In this document: one piece after another, positions 24,403-34,714 of the stretch
How the letters are laid out: each line of letters opens with the position of its first letter
Numbering within the stretch: the stretch's first letter is position 1
Source of the DNA: Cornus controversa
Taxonomy: Eukaryota; Streptophyta; Magnoliopsida; Cornales; Cornaceae
Direction: 5' to 3'
DNA: 64,000 nucleotides
Assembly (NCBI GenBank): GCA_026545225.1
Contig: CM048845.1
Coordinates: forward strand, 79,598,533-79,662,532
Translations under genes and position numbers: made by a program
The notes under the pieces: model-generated
What the model was told of the DNA's origin: nothing
The model's input: only the letters and a program-made list of their open reading frames with translations
Database searches by the model: none

Positions 24403-24493
24403 TACCACACGCCTATATATTCACCACACCACTCACGGCTGTCCCACATGACCTTTAAATTATTATATTTTTTTTGAATTAGGTCCCACCAAA

Positions 24494-24551
<58 letters not shown>
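24366..24551. repeat. TA/CA microsatellites
   Basis: A (TA)n-(CA)n tract at 24366-24403 and a longer (TA)n tract of about 54 bp at 24498-24551. The frame crossing them is only repeated YI dipeptides. From 24552 to 25350 the sequence is AT-rich with nothing recognised. Confidence 0.9.
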
Positions 24552-24554
<3 letters not shown>

Positions 24555-25358
24555 TGGGTATTGCAATTCCCTTCAACAAATTTTCATTAAAAATAACCCT
24601 TGTCATGTTTGATTTAATTTTTTTTGAAATTTCAAGATTAGGGTATAGTGTATAAAATTCTCTTGCTATATAAAAAATGTGTAAATAATTTTTTGTTGTT
24701 TAAAAAAAATCTTGTCCGTTTTAGTGATTTTACATCTTTTTATTTATTTATTTATTATTATTTAATACAGTAAGAGTGTTTTTAATTTTTTTTAATTCCG
24801 ATGTCATCCACCGATTTATCCTTATTTGCACAATTTAAAAACTGTAAAGGATTAATTGAAATATTGGGGGATGGGTGGGTGGGTGCAGTTAACCCTTAAA
24901 ACCCAAAGTGACCTTGATTTGCTAGAAATCTAAAACATTAAAACTAGATTTTTCATCACCCGAATAGCTGCAGTACTGACCCCTTTGTGACAATAAGATG
25001 ACTAAGCTAGTAGACCCATTAGGGCAATCCAAAAGAGGGATTCAAAAAAGTTGATAAAATTGTGAAGACAGATTTGTAAGACTGAATTTGATATTCAAAT
25101 TGTTCTAACTTTGGTCTTATTTTAGGAAATATAAAATCAACCATATCAATCCTTGATTCCATGTAATTTGGATGCAGAATAAAAGGTTGACAGTGATGAG
25201 TTAAGGAAGATCAATTTAGTTAATAAATCGGTCATGATTTTGAGTATAATTTACACGAAAAAGAAGGAAGTATGTGGTTTTAATATTATATAATAGAAGT
25301 AGACTGATTTAGTTGCAATGGGTTAGGTGGATTGATTGCATAATTGAGCAGTTAGATG

Positions 25359-25912
25359 CTAGGATGCATGGATACGGATACGGGTACGATACGATACGGA
25401 TACGGCGATACGACAAATCTCAAAAAAATAGGATACGAGTACGGCAGGATACGGCAATATAAAAATAAAAAATTATATTTTTATATATACAAAAAATAGA
25501 GTTATTAACATTTCTTTATAAAATATATTAATTAACAAACAAAATAAGAGTTAAAAATCATATTGCATAATTTGCATAGATAAATTTTATATTAAATTAT
25601 GATATATATCTCAACACTTCTTTTTTAAATAAATTTAAACTTTTCTTAACAATTATACTATGATATTATTGTACATTTTAATGTTCAAAGCTTGTTAGAA
25701 ATGTGTTGTGAAGTATTTGAGAAGTATCGGATACATGGTCAAAGTACCTAAGAAGTATCGGATACGTGTTAGAAATAAAAATATATATTTTAAAATTATA
25801 GATACGTTTAGGAAGTATCGGACACGTATCCGCGAGTATCCGAGGAGTATCGGTATCCGATAAGTATCCGATACGGGTACGTTACTCTTGTAGAAGTATC
25901 CGTGCTTTCTAG
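25359..25912. mobile_element. Non-autonomous hAT transposon, 554 bp, with 8-bp target duplication
   Basis: The ends are inverted repeats, CTAGGATGCATGGATAC on the left and CTAGAAAGCACGGATAC on the right (reverse complement), with a few mismatches. A perfect 8-bp direct repeat, GTTAGATG, flanks it at 25351-25358 and 25913-25920. Both subterminal regions carry many GGATACG / CGTATCC motifs. The interior is AT-rich without a transposase. The architecture is the same as the 13382 element but the ends and subterminal motif differ, so it is a separate family. Confidence 0.85.
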
Positions 25913-26170
25913 GTTAGATGTTTTAGAAAGCCAAAGATCTATTTTGCAGGACAAATACAAGAAAACGTGGAGGTGACACTCTAACAACATTTTTCTAATA
26001 AATTTGAACAAATTGATCATTATTTTTGTTGACCTGAGTGATGATAGTAGGAGCATAAGAGGTGGCTAAAACTTATTATATGTGTTTACCTTTTCGTCAA
26101 AGGCACAAAAAGATGGAATAGAGATATATGAAAAGACAACACGAATAGGCATGTATGACAAAGTCGGAGA

Positions 26171-26240
26171 GTTTGGCTAAAAAGCCCGCCTTGCTAAGCC
26201 CATGATGGAGGCGGGCTGGAGAATTTGCCGTTGGCATAAT
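26171..26240 (+). repeat. 70-bp dispersed repeat; inverted mate at 34553-34622
   Basis: GTTTGGCTAAAAAGCCCGCC ... GGCATAAT here matches the reverse complement of 34553-34622 along its length with scattered differences. It contains GCCCGC/GGGCTTAGC blocks. It lies upstream of the receptor-like gene; the mate lies upstream of a relic of that gene's promoter but in reverse orientation. Confidence 0.6.
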
Positions 26241-26444
26241 TTTCTTTTTTTTTTTTTTTTTGTTTTCTTATAAAATTTACTTTCTATGAATTGATGGTTT
26301 TGATAGTCAACTTGCCTGAGAAGCAGCCACATAATTATATTAATTAGGACATATAAAATTTTAAGGGGAGAGCATCTCTTGAACAACTATTGTTCATAAA
26401 CGCAGTCTTTGGGACAACTACAGTTTGTTTGCTTCAGCTCCAAA

Positions 26445-26640
26445 AGTCATCATCCTATTGGCTAGGAAGATTCAACAAGACTTAAATAAGGATAAGGAGA
26501 AACGACTTGCTTCAAGTCTTCTTGTTTGCTTCCAAGAAATTGATGAGGCGGGTCTCTCCCAAACTAGTTTCTCATGCAACATTTCGCAAGACTAAACAAT
26601 AGTACAGTCCTGAGCTCACCTGTTTGGTTTTGATCATTTA
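26445..26640 (+). promoter_or_regulatory. Proximal promoter of the GUB_WAK-type gene
   Basis: A reverse CCAAT box (CATCCTATTGGC, about 26450) and a TATA-like CTTAAATAAG (26481-26490) lie 160-190 bp before the ATG. Both, and the later TTGATGAGGCGGGTCTCTC block, recur at 34720-34985, so they have been kept in two copies. The role is inferred from position and conservation. Confidence 0.5.
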
Positions 26641-27286
26641 ATGGATGTATTCATCTTCCTCTTGCTCTCATCTCTTACTTTCCAAGGTTCAGAGGCTTTT
26701 GATGCCAATTGCCCAGCAGTGAGATGCAGTACCGATGATGCTCCTGAAATAAGGTTCCCTTTTCGAGTTGAAGGCCAGCAGCCACAACTTTGTGGTTACC
26801 CTGGTTTTGAGCTGAGTTGCAAACAAAACCAAACTATAATTCACTTCCCATCTTATGGGGATTTAGTTGTGAAATCCATATCTTATGATATCAAAAAACT
26901 ACATCTTCTTGACCCGAAAAATTGTGTTCATGAAGTGTTTCTGAATCTCAATCTAACTCTCACAGCATTCCGTTATTATTATGTGGTGAAGAAGTACACA
27001 TATCTCAATTGTTCAGCTATGCCTTTGTTGTCTTCTATGCCAGTCCCATGTCTAAGTGGCTCTACTTATTTTGTTTATGTTGTAGAATCATCTGAAACTA
27101 TACCAATTTCTTGCAAGGTTATGAGAACTACTGCAATTCCATTTGCATACAGTCCTTATCTATCCGACAATAGTTTTGGTCTTGGATTAACTTGGGGCTT
27201 GTCTGGGTGCGAAGGCTTTGAAGCAGAAGGAGGCTTTCCTTCTGAATCAAGACTGTCCAGATGTTTCAACGTGTCACGAAACAGAG
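26641..27286 (+). CDS. GUB_WAK-type receptor-like protein without kinase or RING, exon 1
   Basis: Residues 1-19 are a signal peptide (MDVFIFLLLSSLTFQGSEA). From Cys24 the sequence has the GUB_WAK_bind pattern of LRK10-like kinases and ATL20-22-type RING proteins: CPAVRC, IRFPFRVEG, LCGYPGFELSC and YLNCSA, with several Asn-x-Ser/Thr sites. Residues about 110-210 resemble the following WAK-associated region, but the expected Cys-rich CE-x-C...GG-x-CG block reads CEGFEAEGGFPS, so two Cys appear lost. The exon ends AACAGAG|GTAACT at 27286, phase 1. Exon 2 adds a membrane helix and short tail for 277 residues total. Family members usually sense cell-wall or pathogen cues through an intracellular kinase or recruit E2 enzymes through RING; this one has neither, so it would act as a receptor-like protein, decoy or co-receptor, or be a degenerating gene. 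Confidence 0.8.
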
Positions 27287-27883
27287 GTAACTTTGAACTT
27301 CTTTTTCATCCTAAAATCTCTAGAAATGATTGAATGATTTTACTGATTCAAACCCAAAGTTGTGTTTTGATGAATTTAGAGCATCTATTAACTACCCAAA
27401 AAAAAAACATTAATTTTAGTTTCATATATGGATATTTAATAAGTCATAGCATCAGAAAAACAAATAACGTTGATGTCCCTGCCCTTCTACACACCGGGGT
27501 TTGGCAACCTTTCTAATTGAAAACTTTTATAGGCATAACTATGAATTATCTTTTTCATAACCATATAGTAGTTGTTCTTGCTGAAGAACTCTTTTTTCAG
27601 TGATGGAAAAACTTTTCTGGACGTTTATGTAGACTACTAAATTTTTGAAAACATTTGGTTAAATATTTAATGTACTACTTCCTTATTGTTGACAATTCTA
27701 TAGTATTTTCAGTTATTATTGACTGTCGCAATTAAATTCTCTTGTTTTACCTCAATCCTTACAATCATTCGAACCTGTAGCTTCCTGAGAAGTTGTTCTA
27801 CAGTCAAATGGTTTATGGGGGAAACAGTTTCTTGCAATTTTAACCCCATGAATGATGGCTTGTCTAATTAAGGCATCTCAAGA

Positions 27884-28096
27884 TTAATTGCTGTGAAGGA
27901 ACGAGGATAGGGTATCAACTGGCTGAGTGCTAGTACTTGGTTTGAGAAAACTATGTGGACTTCCATTGATGTTGACATAGAAAGATGGGAGTGGAGAATC
28001 TGAAGATGCACTGTTCAGTCTATTTGATGACTGCCCCAAGCAAGTTAGAATCAAAATTAGGAAGAAACAATCTACTCTGTCAAAAGGCTTAGACAT
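27884..28096 (-). CDS. Small secreted-peptide-like ORF antisense in the receptor intron (speculative)
   Basis: A 70-codon minus-strand frame begins ATG at 28096. After a short charged start it has a hydrophobic core (CFFLILILTCLGQSSN) resembling a signal peptide, then a Ser/Pro-rich mature part (SFYVNINGSPHSFLKP). A TATA-like CTATATAAAG (minus strand, about 28146-28137) lies some 40-50 bp upstream. No known peptide family was recognised. The frame could be chance. Confidence 0.25.
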   Translation of the reverse strand: MSKPFDRVDCFFLILILTCLGQSSNRLNSASSDSPLPSFYVNINGSPHSFLKPSTSTQPVDTLSSFLHSN

Positions 28097-28397
28097 ACTA
28101 AGTTTTCCTGGGTGATAATTGTCTTGCCTTGCATACTTTATATAGATTTGAATGCCACATTACACAAGGATATAGTTCTGTAGTGGTTAAGGACATTCAT
28201 GGATTTTGGGGATTTAGGAATCAAGACTGTTATATGTGTATCATTGTCTTGGAGTAGTTTATTAGGGAATTTGATGTGACATAAATATCTTCGAAGACAT
28301 TTAGCCGATGAAAAGAAGAGAGAGGGTTATGTCCCTGTGAAGACAAATTGCATCCTCTGTTTTCATCAACAGCTATATTCACATCCTCTGGTTTCAT

Positions 28398-28511
28398 AAA
28401 CAGAGGTATTGTTCACTCACTAGTTAAACCAGTACTGTTAATACTGGCCTAACCAAACAGAGGTATTGTTCACTCACTAGTTAAACCAGTACTGTTAATA
28501 CTGGCCTAACC
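28398..28511 (+). repeat. Perfect tandem duplication, 2 x 57 bp
   Basis: Units 28398-28454 and 28455-28511 read as identical, starting AAACAGAGGTATTGTTCACT and ending CTGGCCTAACC. They lie in the receptor gene intron. Identity suggests a recent slippage or repair event. Confidence 0.9.
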
Positions 28512-29000
28512 GTGTAGATGTTGTCTGCTTCTCTCGATTCTCACAGTTTTTCTCAAAACACATCTACACAAAAGATGTCCACACATATAAGTGTCATCGA
28601 ACCTCTCCTCCAGAAGATGTGGAACGTCACATACACATACAGACTCGAAAAGATTTGTATGTATATCTAAAACAAAGAGGCAGTTAATAGATAGTTGATT
28701 TTGATTTGAAGATGAGCTCTTGATCTTCATAATTTTTCGAAAATTAAAATGAGGTGGTAGTTTAGACGCTGCCTGTAAGGCTGTAACGGTTGCTGATTGA
28801 AAAATAAGATGTCTAAGAATCTGGTGAGTTTAAGGTACAAAGTGACAAAAATGATTTTTTTTTTCTTTTATAAATATATTCTCAAGTAAAGATTATACTT
28901 CAAGCTAAAATCTCTTCTCAATATTTTGACTTTGGATTCATGTATATTTTCCAGAGAAATAATTAGTGTTTTATTGCTAATTTGTGTTCCATGTATGCAG

Positions 29001-29188
29001 GCATAGGCATCACAATCTTCATTTTCATGGTTGCAACACTGATTGGTGTAAAGATCTATTGTTTCAAGAAACTAGAGTGGCAAAGCAAAAAGAATAATCA
29101 ATTTGAGGCTGCGAAGTTACTCGAAAATAATGAAACCGTCAAACCTGAAACAACTGGCATGACAAAAGGTTCTATGAATGAAGCATGA
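29001..29188 (+). CDS. GUB_WAK-type receptor-like protein, exon 2 (membrane helix and short tail)
   Basis: The acceptor TGTATGCAG precedes 29001, and phase 1 joins correctly to 27286 (G|GC). The exon encodes a single hydrophobic helix, IGITIFIFMVATLIGVKIYCF, then a basic stop-transfer (KKLEWQSKK) and a polar tail of about 35 residues ending at TGA 29186-29188. In related genes the helix leads to a kinase or RING exon; here the frame stops. No kinase or RING signature was found before 30 kb. Downstream sequence is the duplicated flank starting at 29183. Confidence 0.7.
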
Positions 29189-29482
29189 AGCAGAATTCGA
29201 ATAAGTTGTCCATCTAACTTCAGACTACAGAAGGAAATTTGACAGTGAAATCGAATCAATTTACATTGCCTACACAACAACAGAGAGTTTAGGTGGATTT
29301 CTGATGCTAAAAGCTTTCAAAGCAGGTTTGCAATGAAAAAGAAAATGTTAACAAAATATTACTGTTTTAAGTTGATTGTTGTGAACCAAACACCTTATCT
29401 ACCTAATGGTGGGACACTATCCCTCCCTCAAATCATTTTCTCTAATAGCTTTTGCTTTCGTTTCTTCTTCAATCTGCCATCT
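29183..29482 (+). repeat. Receptor 3' flank / DC1 5' flank, direct copy 1
   Basis: This segment recurs at 29898-30356 (offset about 720 bp) and, more diverged, at 7942-8260. It lacks about 175 bp present in copy 2, between ATTACTGTTTTA and AGTTGATTGTTGTG. Confidence 0.8.
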
Positions 29483-29760
29483 TTTTCTTTTGTTAATTTT
29501 CTCTTCAATAATTTCCGTCTTGTCAATTTAAGCAGTACTCTCTTTCACAGAAGAAGGTAATGGACGTAAGATTATTATATATATAGCTTGAAATTTCCAA
29601 AGCACTCTCAAAATCTTATGTAAAACAGAAGAGCTAATTTGAAAAGGCATGGAAACAGAAACAGTGTAGCATTTACATATTTTTCTTTTTCTAGAACTTC
29701 AAGCCCCTCTCTCCTACACCCTTCCCTTCCTTCATTCCACCCACTACCATTTTATTAGAG

Positions 29761-29897
29761 ATGGAGATTCAACCTTTCGGCCTCCAACACCACTTGACCA
29801 TTGTTGATAAGATCAAGAATGTTTTCCATGCTTGTTCTATCTCTGGTCCGGCCTATTGTTTCACTGAAAACTGCAGGTTTACATTGATAAGTCATAG
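29761..29897 (+). pseudogene. DC1 gene 5' fragment
   Basis: An ATG at 29761 opens MEIQPFGLQHHLTIVDK, the start of the first C1-like module, and continues to about AYCFTENCRFTL. It has lost several Cys/His positions and breaks off where the duplicated flank copy 2 begins (29898). Only about 45 codons of a DC1 first exon remain. Confidence 0.7.
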
Positions 29898-30356
29898 CAT
29901 GAAGCAGAAGCAGAATTCGAATAAGTTGTCCATCTAACTTCAGACTACAGAAGGAAATTTGACAGTGAAATCAAATCAATTTACATTGCCTAAACAACAA
30001 CAGAGATTTTAGGTGGATTTCTGATGCTAAAAGCTTTCAAAGCAGGTTTGCAATGAAAAAGAAAATGTTAAAAAAATATTACTGTTTTATTGATTTCATT
30101 TGCCTATCAACTATATCTCCTTGTTGACTTGCCTGGTAATTTCAGCAGTGTATCAATCTTTTAGATGTTTTCACCCTTTGATAATTACATATTTACATGT
30201 ACTGCTATATAAATAACATCCGATACTTGGTTCTTTATTTGACATAAAGTTGATTGTTGTGAACCAAACACCTTATCTACCTAATGGTGGGACACTATCC
30301 CTCCCTCAAATCATTTTCTCTAATAGCTTGTGCTTTCTTTTCTTCTTCAATTTGCC
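29898..30356 (+). repeat. Receptor 3' flank / DC1 5' flank, direct copy 2
   Basis: It matches 29183-29482 closely and also contains the extra internal stretch seen near 8090-8220. It truncates the DC1 fragment on its left. Its right edge is joined to a 21-bp stretch also found in viral copy B (30351-30371). Confidence 0.8.
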
Positions 30357-30451
30357 CTTGTTTGGGCAGTTGGCTTGCTCGTATGCATGAACCTCATCTT
30401 AGAAATAAGTAAATAAATAAATTGTGAAATTCAATTAAAAAAAAAATTAAG

Positions 30452-31456
30452 TTGATCATGTGTAGTTTTATTTACTTAAGTCAAGTATGTTTTAGAAGAT
30501 GAATTAAAAGAATTTGATTAATTTTTAATGATGTTAGATTGCACATACACACATGGATTTGTTTGATGAATTTTTAATTTTTTATAAATATTTGTGTATT
30601 GGAAGTTGTACCATGATCATGAATTTGAGAATGAATTTTATTGAAAGTTATGGGTTTTAAAATTCTGCATTTATAAATGTTTTGAAATTTTTCAAAAATT
30701 TTAGGACTCGTATCATTTTATTATCTGAAAAATCTGTTTTGATTATCCTCGTGTGATTATATATTTTTTGTGTTTTCAGAAAAACAAAAATTCAAAAATA
30801 TTTTTTTTTTGTTATTTTGGTGTGTTTATTTTTAACATTTTAAATGTTTAAATGGGTTGAGATGAGATTTTGGTGAATTGAGATCCAAAGTAAAAAAATT
30901 TATTCACAAAGTTAGACCAATCTCCAAATACCAGGACTGGTCGCACTTCTGCAGGTTTTGAAAAATCAAAAATTGTTGGACTGGTCCCCAAATATCAGGA
31001 TCGATCGCACTTAGCGAATGCCCAAAAAAAGGCAATTCCGCACACGCGTTTTGATGTTTAATCACTCCCCTCACTCATGGGCGCACACACTCACTGTCTC
31101 ACTCTCACTCATTCTCTCAAAACTCTCAAACTCAAATAGACACTCTCAAACTCACAACTCTAATACATTCTCTTCTCTAAAATTTTCTTGTGATTGTTGT
31201 TATTTTGGAGGTTGGGATTATTATTTTGGATTTGGTATTGATTGATTGCTTGTGTTGGAGGATTTTGATCAAACCTAGCTCTTTGAAATTTGGAAATTTT
31301 TGCTTTTTGCACGCCAAGTGTTCAATAAAACACCTCAATGGAACTTTTGACACTTCACTTGGTTCTTTTTGTCGTAGTACTCATGGCACGCAAAGGCAAC
31401 ACACTGAGGCGACAACTAGTAAAGAGAACCGTCTTGTTTCCACCCAATACACATAG
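30452..31456 (+). mobile_element. Fragment of a large non-autonomous retroelement (same family as 37922-46540)
   Basis: 30452-30560 matches 37922-38029, and 30655-31420 matches 43370-44115, including TTTTAAAATTCTGCATTTAT, a GGACTGGTCCCCAAATAT motif and the CTCACTC-rich leader. It ends near the start of the accessory frame (MARKG..., about 31384, frameshifted at once). Coding and LTR parts downstream are absent. Confidence 0.6.
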
Positions 31457-31586
31457 TCCTACTTTTTTTAAAAATAAATAAAAGGTAGTGGGGAAGGTTA
31501 CATCCATGTAGTGTAGACTATTATAAGCATGCATGTTGACAATTTGAAATAAAAACTAGTCACCTTCCATGCAATAAAAAAAAAAA

Positions 31587-31798
31587 GAGCAATGCTACAC
31601 GTCACGAAATTATTTCATGAATTTGTATCATGAATGATATGGCAGGTAACGTGGAGAGTTAGTATTGGTGGGATTTCCCCTATACACAAAGTCCCATGAT
31701 ATTATCACCGAATCCCACCAATACTAACTCTCCACGTTACCTGCCACATCATTCATGATAAAATTCATGAAATAATTTCATGACGTTTAACATTTCTC
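31587..31798. mobile_element. Foldback MITE, 212 bp
   Basis: The two halves are long inverted repeats. The left arm (31587-about 31677) starts GAGCAATGCTACACGTCACG and the right arm (about 31707-31798) reads GAGAAATGTTAAACGTCATG in reverse complement. The arms continue through GGCAGGTAACGTGGAGAGTT to GTATTGGTGGGATT with few mismatches, leaving a loop of about 30 bp. Flanking A-runs hide the target duplication. No coding sequence is present; superfamily not assigned. Confidence 0.8.
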
Positions 31799-31934
31799 AA
31801 AAAAAAAATCTTATTTGAAAAGGTGGAGGACACCTCCCCATAATTCGTGATAGTATCACGAAAATTATTTTGTGACAGAGAACTCGAAATCCATTTACTG
31901 ACCCAGCGTATAGTAATGCAAATATGCGAATAGC

Positions 31935-32184
31935 TCCCACTAATCCTGTACTATCATATCATCCGGAAAGGAAATAAAGAGACATCCACACCCATTCTTT
32001 ATTTAACTTTATTGTTTCTTTTGATAAAATTAGAATCCGAGGCCTCATAAAACAAGTAGTATTACGCCAACAATAACATTATCTACCTAATGGAGGGACA
32101 CCATCGATCCTTTCCCATGTCATTTGAAGCTTTTGCTTATTATTACTCGTACTCAACAACACAGCGACACACTTGGATCAAAAA
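31935..32184 (+). promoter_or_regulatory. 5' flank of DC1 copy 4
   Basis: It aligns with the flank of DC1 copy 2 (8565-8802) through GGAAAGGAAATAA, GAGACA, TTTCTTTTGAT and CTACCTAATGG blocks up to the ATG. This shows that copies 2 and 4 duplicated with their promoters. Confidence 0.6.
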
Positions 32185-33837
32185 ATGGGTGAGACTGGAC
32201 ATTTCAGCCGCTACCACTCCTTGACCCTTTGTGATGATCGAACAGTGTCTTCTAGAAAATGCAGTGGTTGTCGCCGTGAAATCTCAGGTCCGGGCTACCG
32301 TTGCTCTCGGAACTGTAGCTCATGCCAAGGCAGCTTTTCCATCGACGAAGCATGTTATCAATTGCCGTCTCAGATCACACACCCACTTCACCTACAACAT
32401 ACTCTCACAATCGACCAAAAAGTAAATTACGGTCGGTGCGATGTCTGTGGGTTGAAGGAGTTGGGATTCTTCTACAGTTGTTGTTCTTCTGATTGTAAAT
32501 TTAAAGTCGACCTTGTTTGCGCTTGGCTGAATCCCACAAAAAACCATGAAAGCAGTACTACTACTATTACTCATGAACATCATCATCTGGGTGGTCAAAG
32601 ACATCCCTTCATTCTATGTGAAATGGTTAAGAATTTTGGTCGTCGCTGCTCTGCTTGCAGGCTAATGATTGAGGATTCCATGATCTATGTTTGCATCCAA
32701 TGCAATTATGCAAAATTTTGCTGCACAAATCATGCGCCGAGTCTCCTCCAGAGATCAAACACCATTTTCACCCACAACATCCTCTCTTTCTTTTGGCAAC
32801 CCCATATCGTGATTAAGTTTCAGATGATGCTGATGGTGTGTTTGATAAAATATTTTACGATAGCCAGTGCCATGCCTGTGGGTACCGTGGGATGCGCTTC
32901 TTCTTCAGCTGTTTGGAGTGTCAATTTCAACTAGACGTTACATGCGCTTCGCTGACTCCAACTAAATCCCATGAAGTTGGTGGTGGTCACGATGATGAGC
33001 ACCAATTTGATGATCGACTACAACATCTGGGCCAAAATCATCCATTGATTGTATGTGATGTGAACAAGAATTTTAGCCCTTCCTGCTCTGCTTGCTTGCT
33101 ATCTTTTGATGATTCCATGATGATCTATGTTTGCCTTGAATGCAAGCTTCTACTGCACAGATCCTGCACTAAATTGCCAACAGAGATCCAACACCCCTGC
33201 CACCCACAAGCCTCTCTCACCTTCCTTCTACAACCACCTTATGGCAAGGTTGGGGGATTTTTAAAATGCGAAGTATGTTTGGGGTCAATTAATTATGGCT
33301 GCAGCTACAAATGTTCTAGTTCAGATGATCACAAGATACTTAGGAAAAGATTAGATATTCCTATGTTAAGAAAATTGGACCCCTTTCGTGGTGGCGAAAT
33401 TGAGCTTAAATGTAATTTTCATATGCATGCTAAATGTGCTTCACTAAAGCCCACCATAAGTTCTATTAGTCACCCTCACCCTCTTACTTTGATCAAGGCA
33501 AAGGAATCATTCAAATTCTTACGGAAGTCATGGCTCTGCTACAAATGTTCGAACAATCTCCACTCCCTTGTATTCCGATGTGTGGTGTGCAACTATAATA
33601 TCCATATCGCTTGTCACCCATCGTTACCACACTCCATCAAATATGACTCTCACAGACATCCCCTTACCCTCACCTATTCTCCAGTCAAAGACTCTCCAGA
33701 TGAAGATGAGGACGCGGAGTTGTACTGTGATGCATGCGAGACAAGAAGAAAGCTAGTTGACCCCGTCTATTATTGTGTTGAATGCCACTTTGTTACTAAT
33801 GTTGACTGCGACCATGTGCTCCCTCAGGTACATTTAC
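32185..33837 (+). pseudogene. DC1 domain gene copy 4, exon 1, frameshifted
   Basis: The ATG at 32185 gives MGETGHFSRYHSLTLCDD, nearly the start of copy 2, and about eight C1-like modules follow. The frame is broken at about 32706: after YVCIQCN an extra stretch (around 32707-32711) relative to copy 2 shifts the reading into frame +2. In the resumed module frame (from 32712) a TAA lies at 32814-32816. The frame is then open again from 32817 through 33837, ending CTCAG|GTACAT at the conserved phase-0 donor. An assembly error would have to explain both defects, so a real pseudogene is more likely. The N-terminal half could still be made as a truncated protein. Confidence 0.8.
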
Positions 33838-34552
33838 AGTTGGTTATACCTAAAAAAAAGACATGACAAATATCATCTTTGCTTGATTCTTAGGAATGAT
33901 TGATATTGTGATTAAAGAGTAACCCTAAACATAAATTACAAATTTTTTTCATACCTGCATCTTAAGAACATATGTCTGGTGTCATCTAACCTAATCATAA
34001 ATGGAATTTTTAGATTTAAGGTGAGTCCGGTCTAATTTCAATTGATCAGTTCTCTGGCTTTCTGGCCTTTGCTTTTGTACAAACACCTTCACATATGTAC
34101 ATCACATGATCACATGTAGATGGTTGAGAAAATTAAAGTTTTTATTCATGAGATGATCGAGTAAATTAAAATTCTTATTCACGAATAAAGAATGGTAGAT
34201 TTAATGGAAATGATATTTCTAACAAAAAAATACCAGATTGAATTCAAGTTGTTATTGAATTATATTGGAATTTGGATTTTATATTAATAATAAGTTTTGT
34301 TATTTTTTCTCTATCTTACTCTATATTTTTTAAAAAAAATTTGCTTTTACAATACACAACTTGCCATATCAACACTTGCCGAAAATAAAAGTTGTTGTAT
34401 CATCCATCGGCTACGAGATATTGTGGTGTTTAGCATTTTCATTTTTGATATTACTTTTACTTCCTTTAATACCGTTATCAGTAAGAATTCACCTTCATAT
34501 GATATTGCTACAGCGTCATAGAAAGCAAATTTTACAAAAAAAGTAAAGAAAA

Positions 34553-34622
34553 ATTATGCCAGTGAAAAACTCACCAGCCCACATCCATCACGGGCTTAGC
34601 GACGCGGGCTTTCTAGCCAAAC
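34553..34622 (-). repeat. 70-bp dispersed repeat, inverted mate of 26171-26240
   Basis: The reverse complement starts GTTTGGCTAGAAAGCCCGCG and ends GGCATAAT. It sits inside the intron of DC1 copy 4. Confidence 0.6.
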
Positions 34623-34714
34623 TAACCCATCTATACATACACAGACACACACACACACACGTTCATAGACAAATTTTTGTCCATGCTTTGCTCACTATGC
34701 AGACATGAAGCCAT

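Noticed and set aside
28130-28250. Possible tRNA-derived SINE (TAGTTCTGTAGTGGTTAAGG with a weak box B)
   Set aside because: Only a loose box A match; no 3' tail or target duplication.
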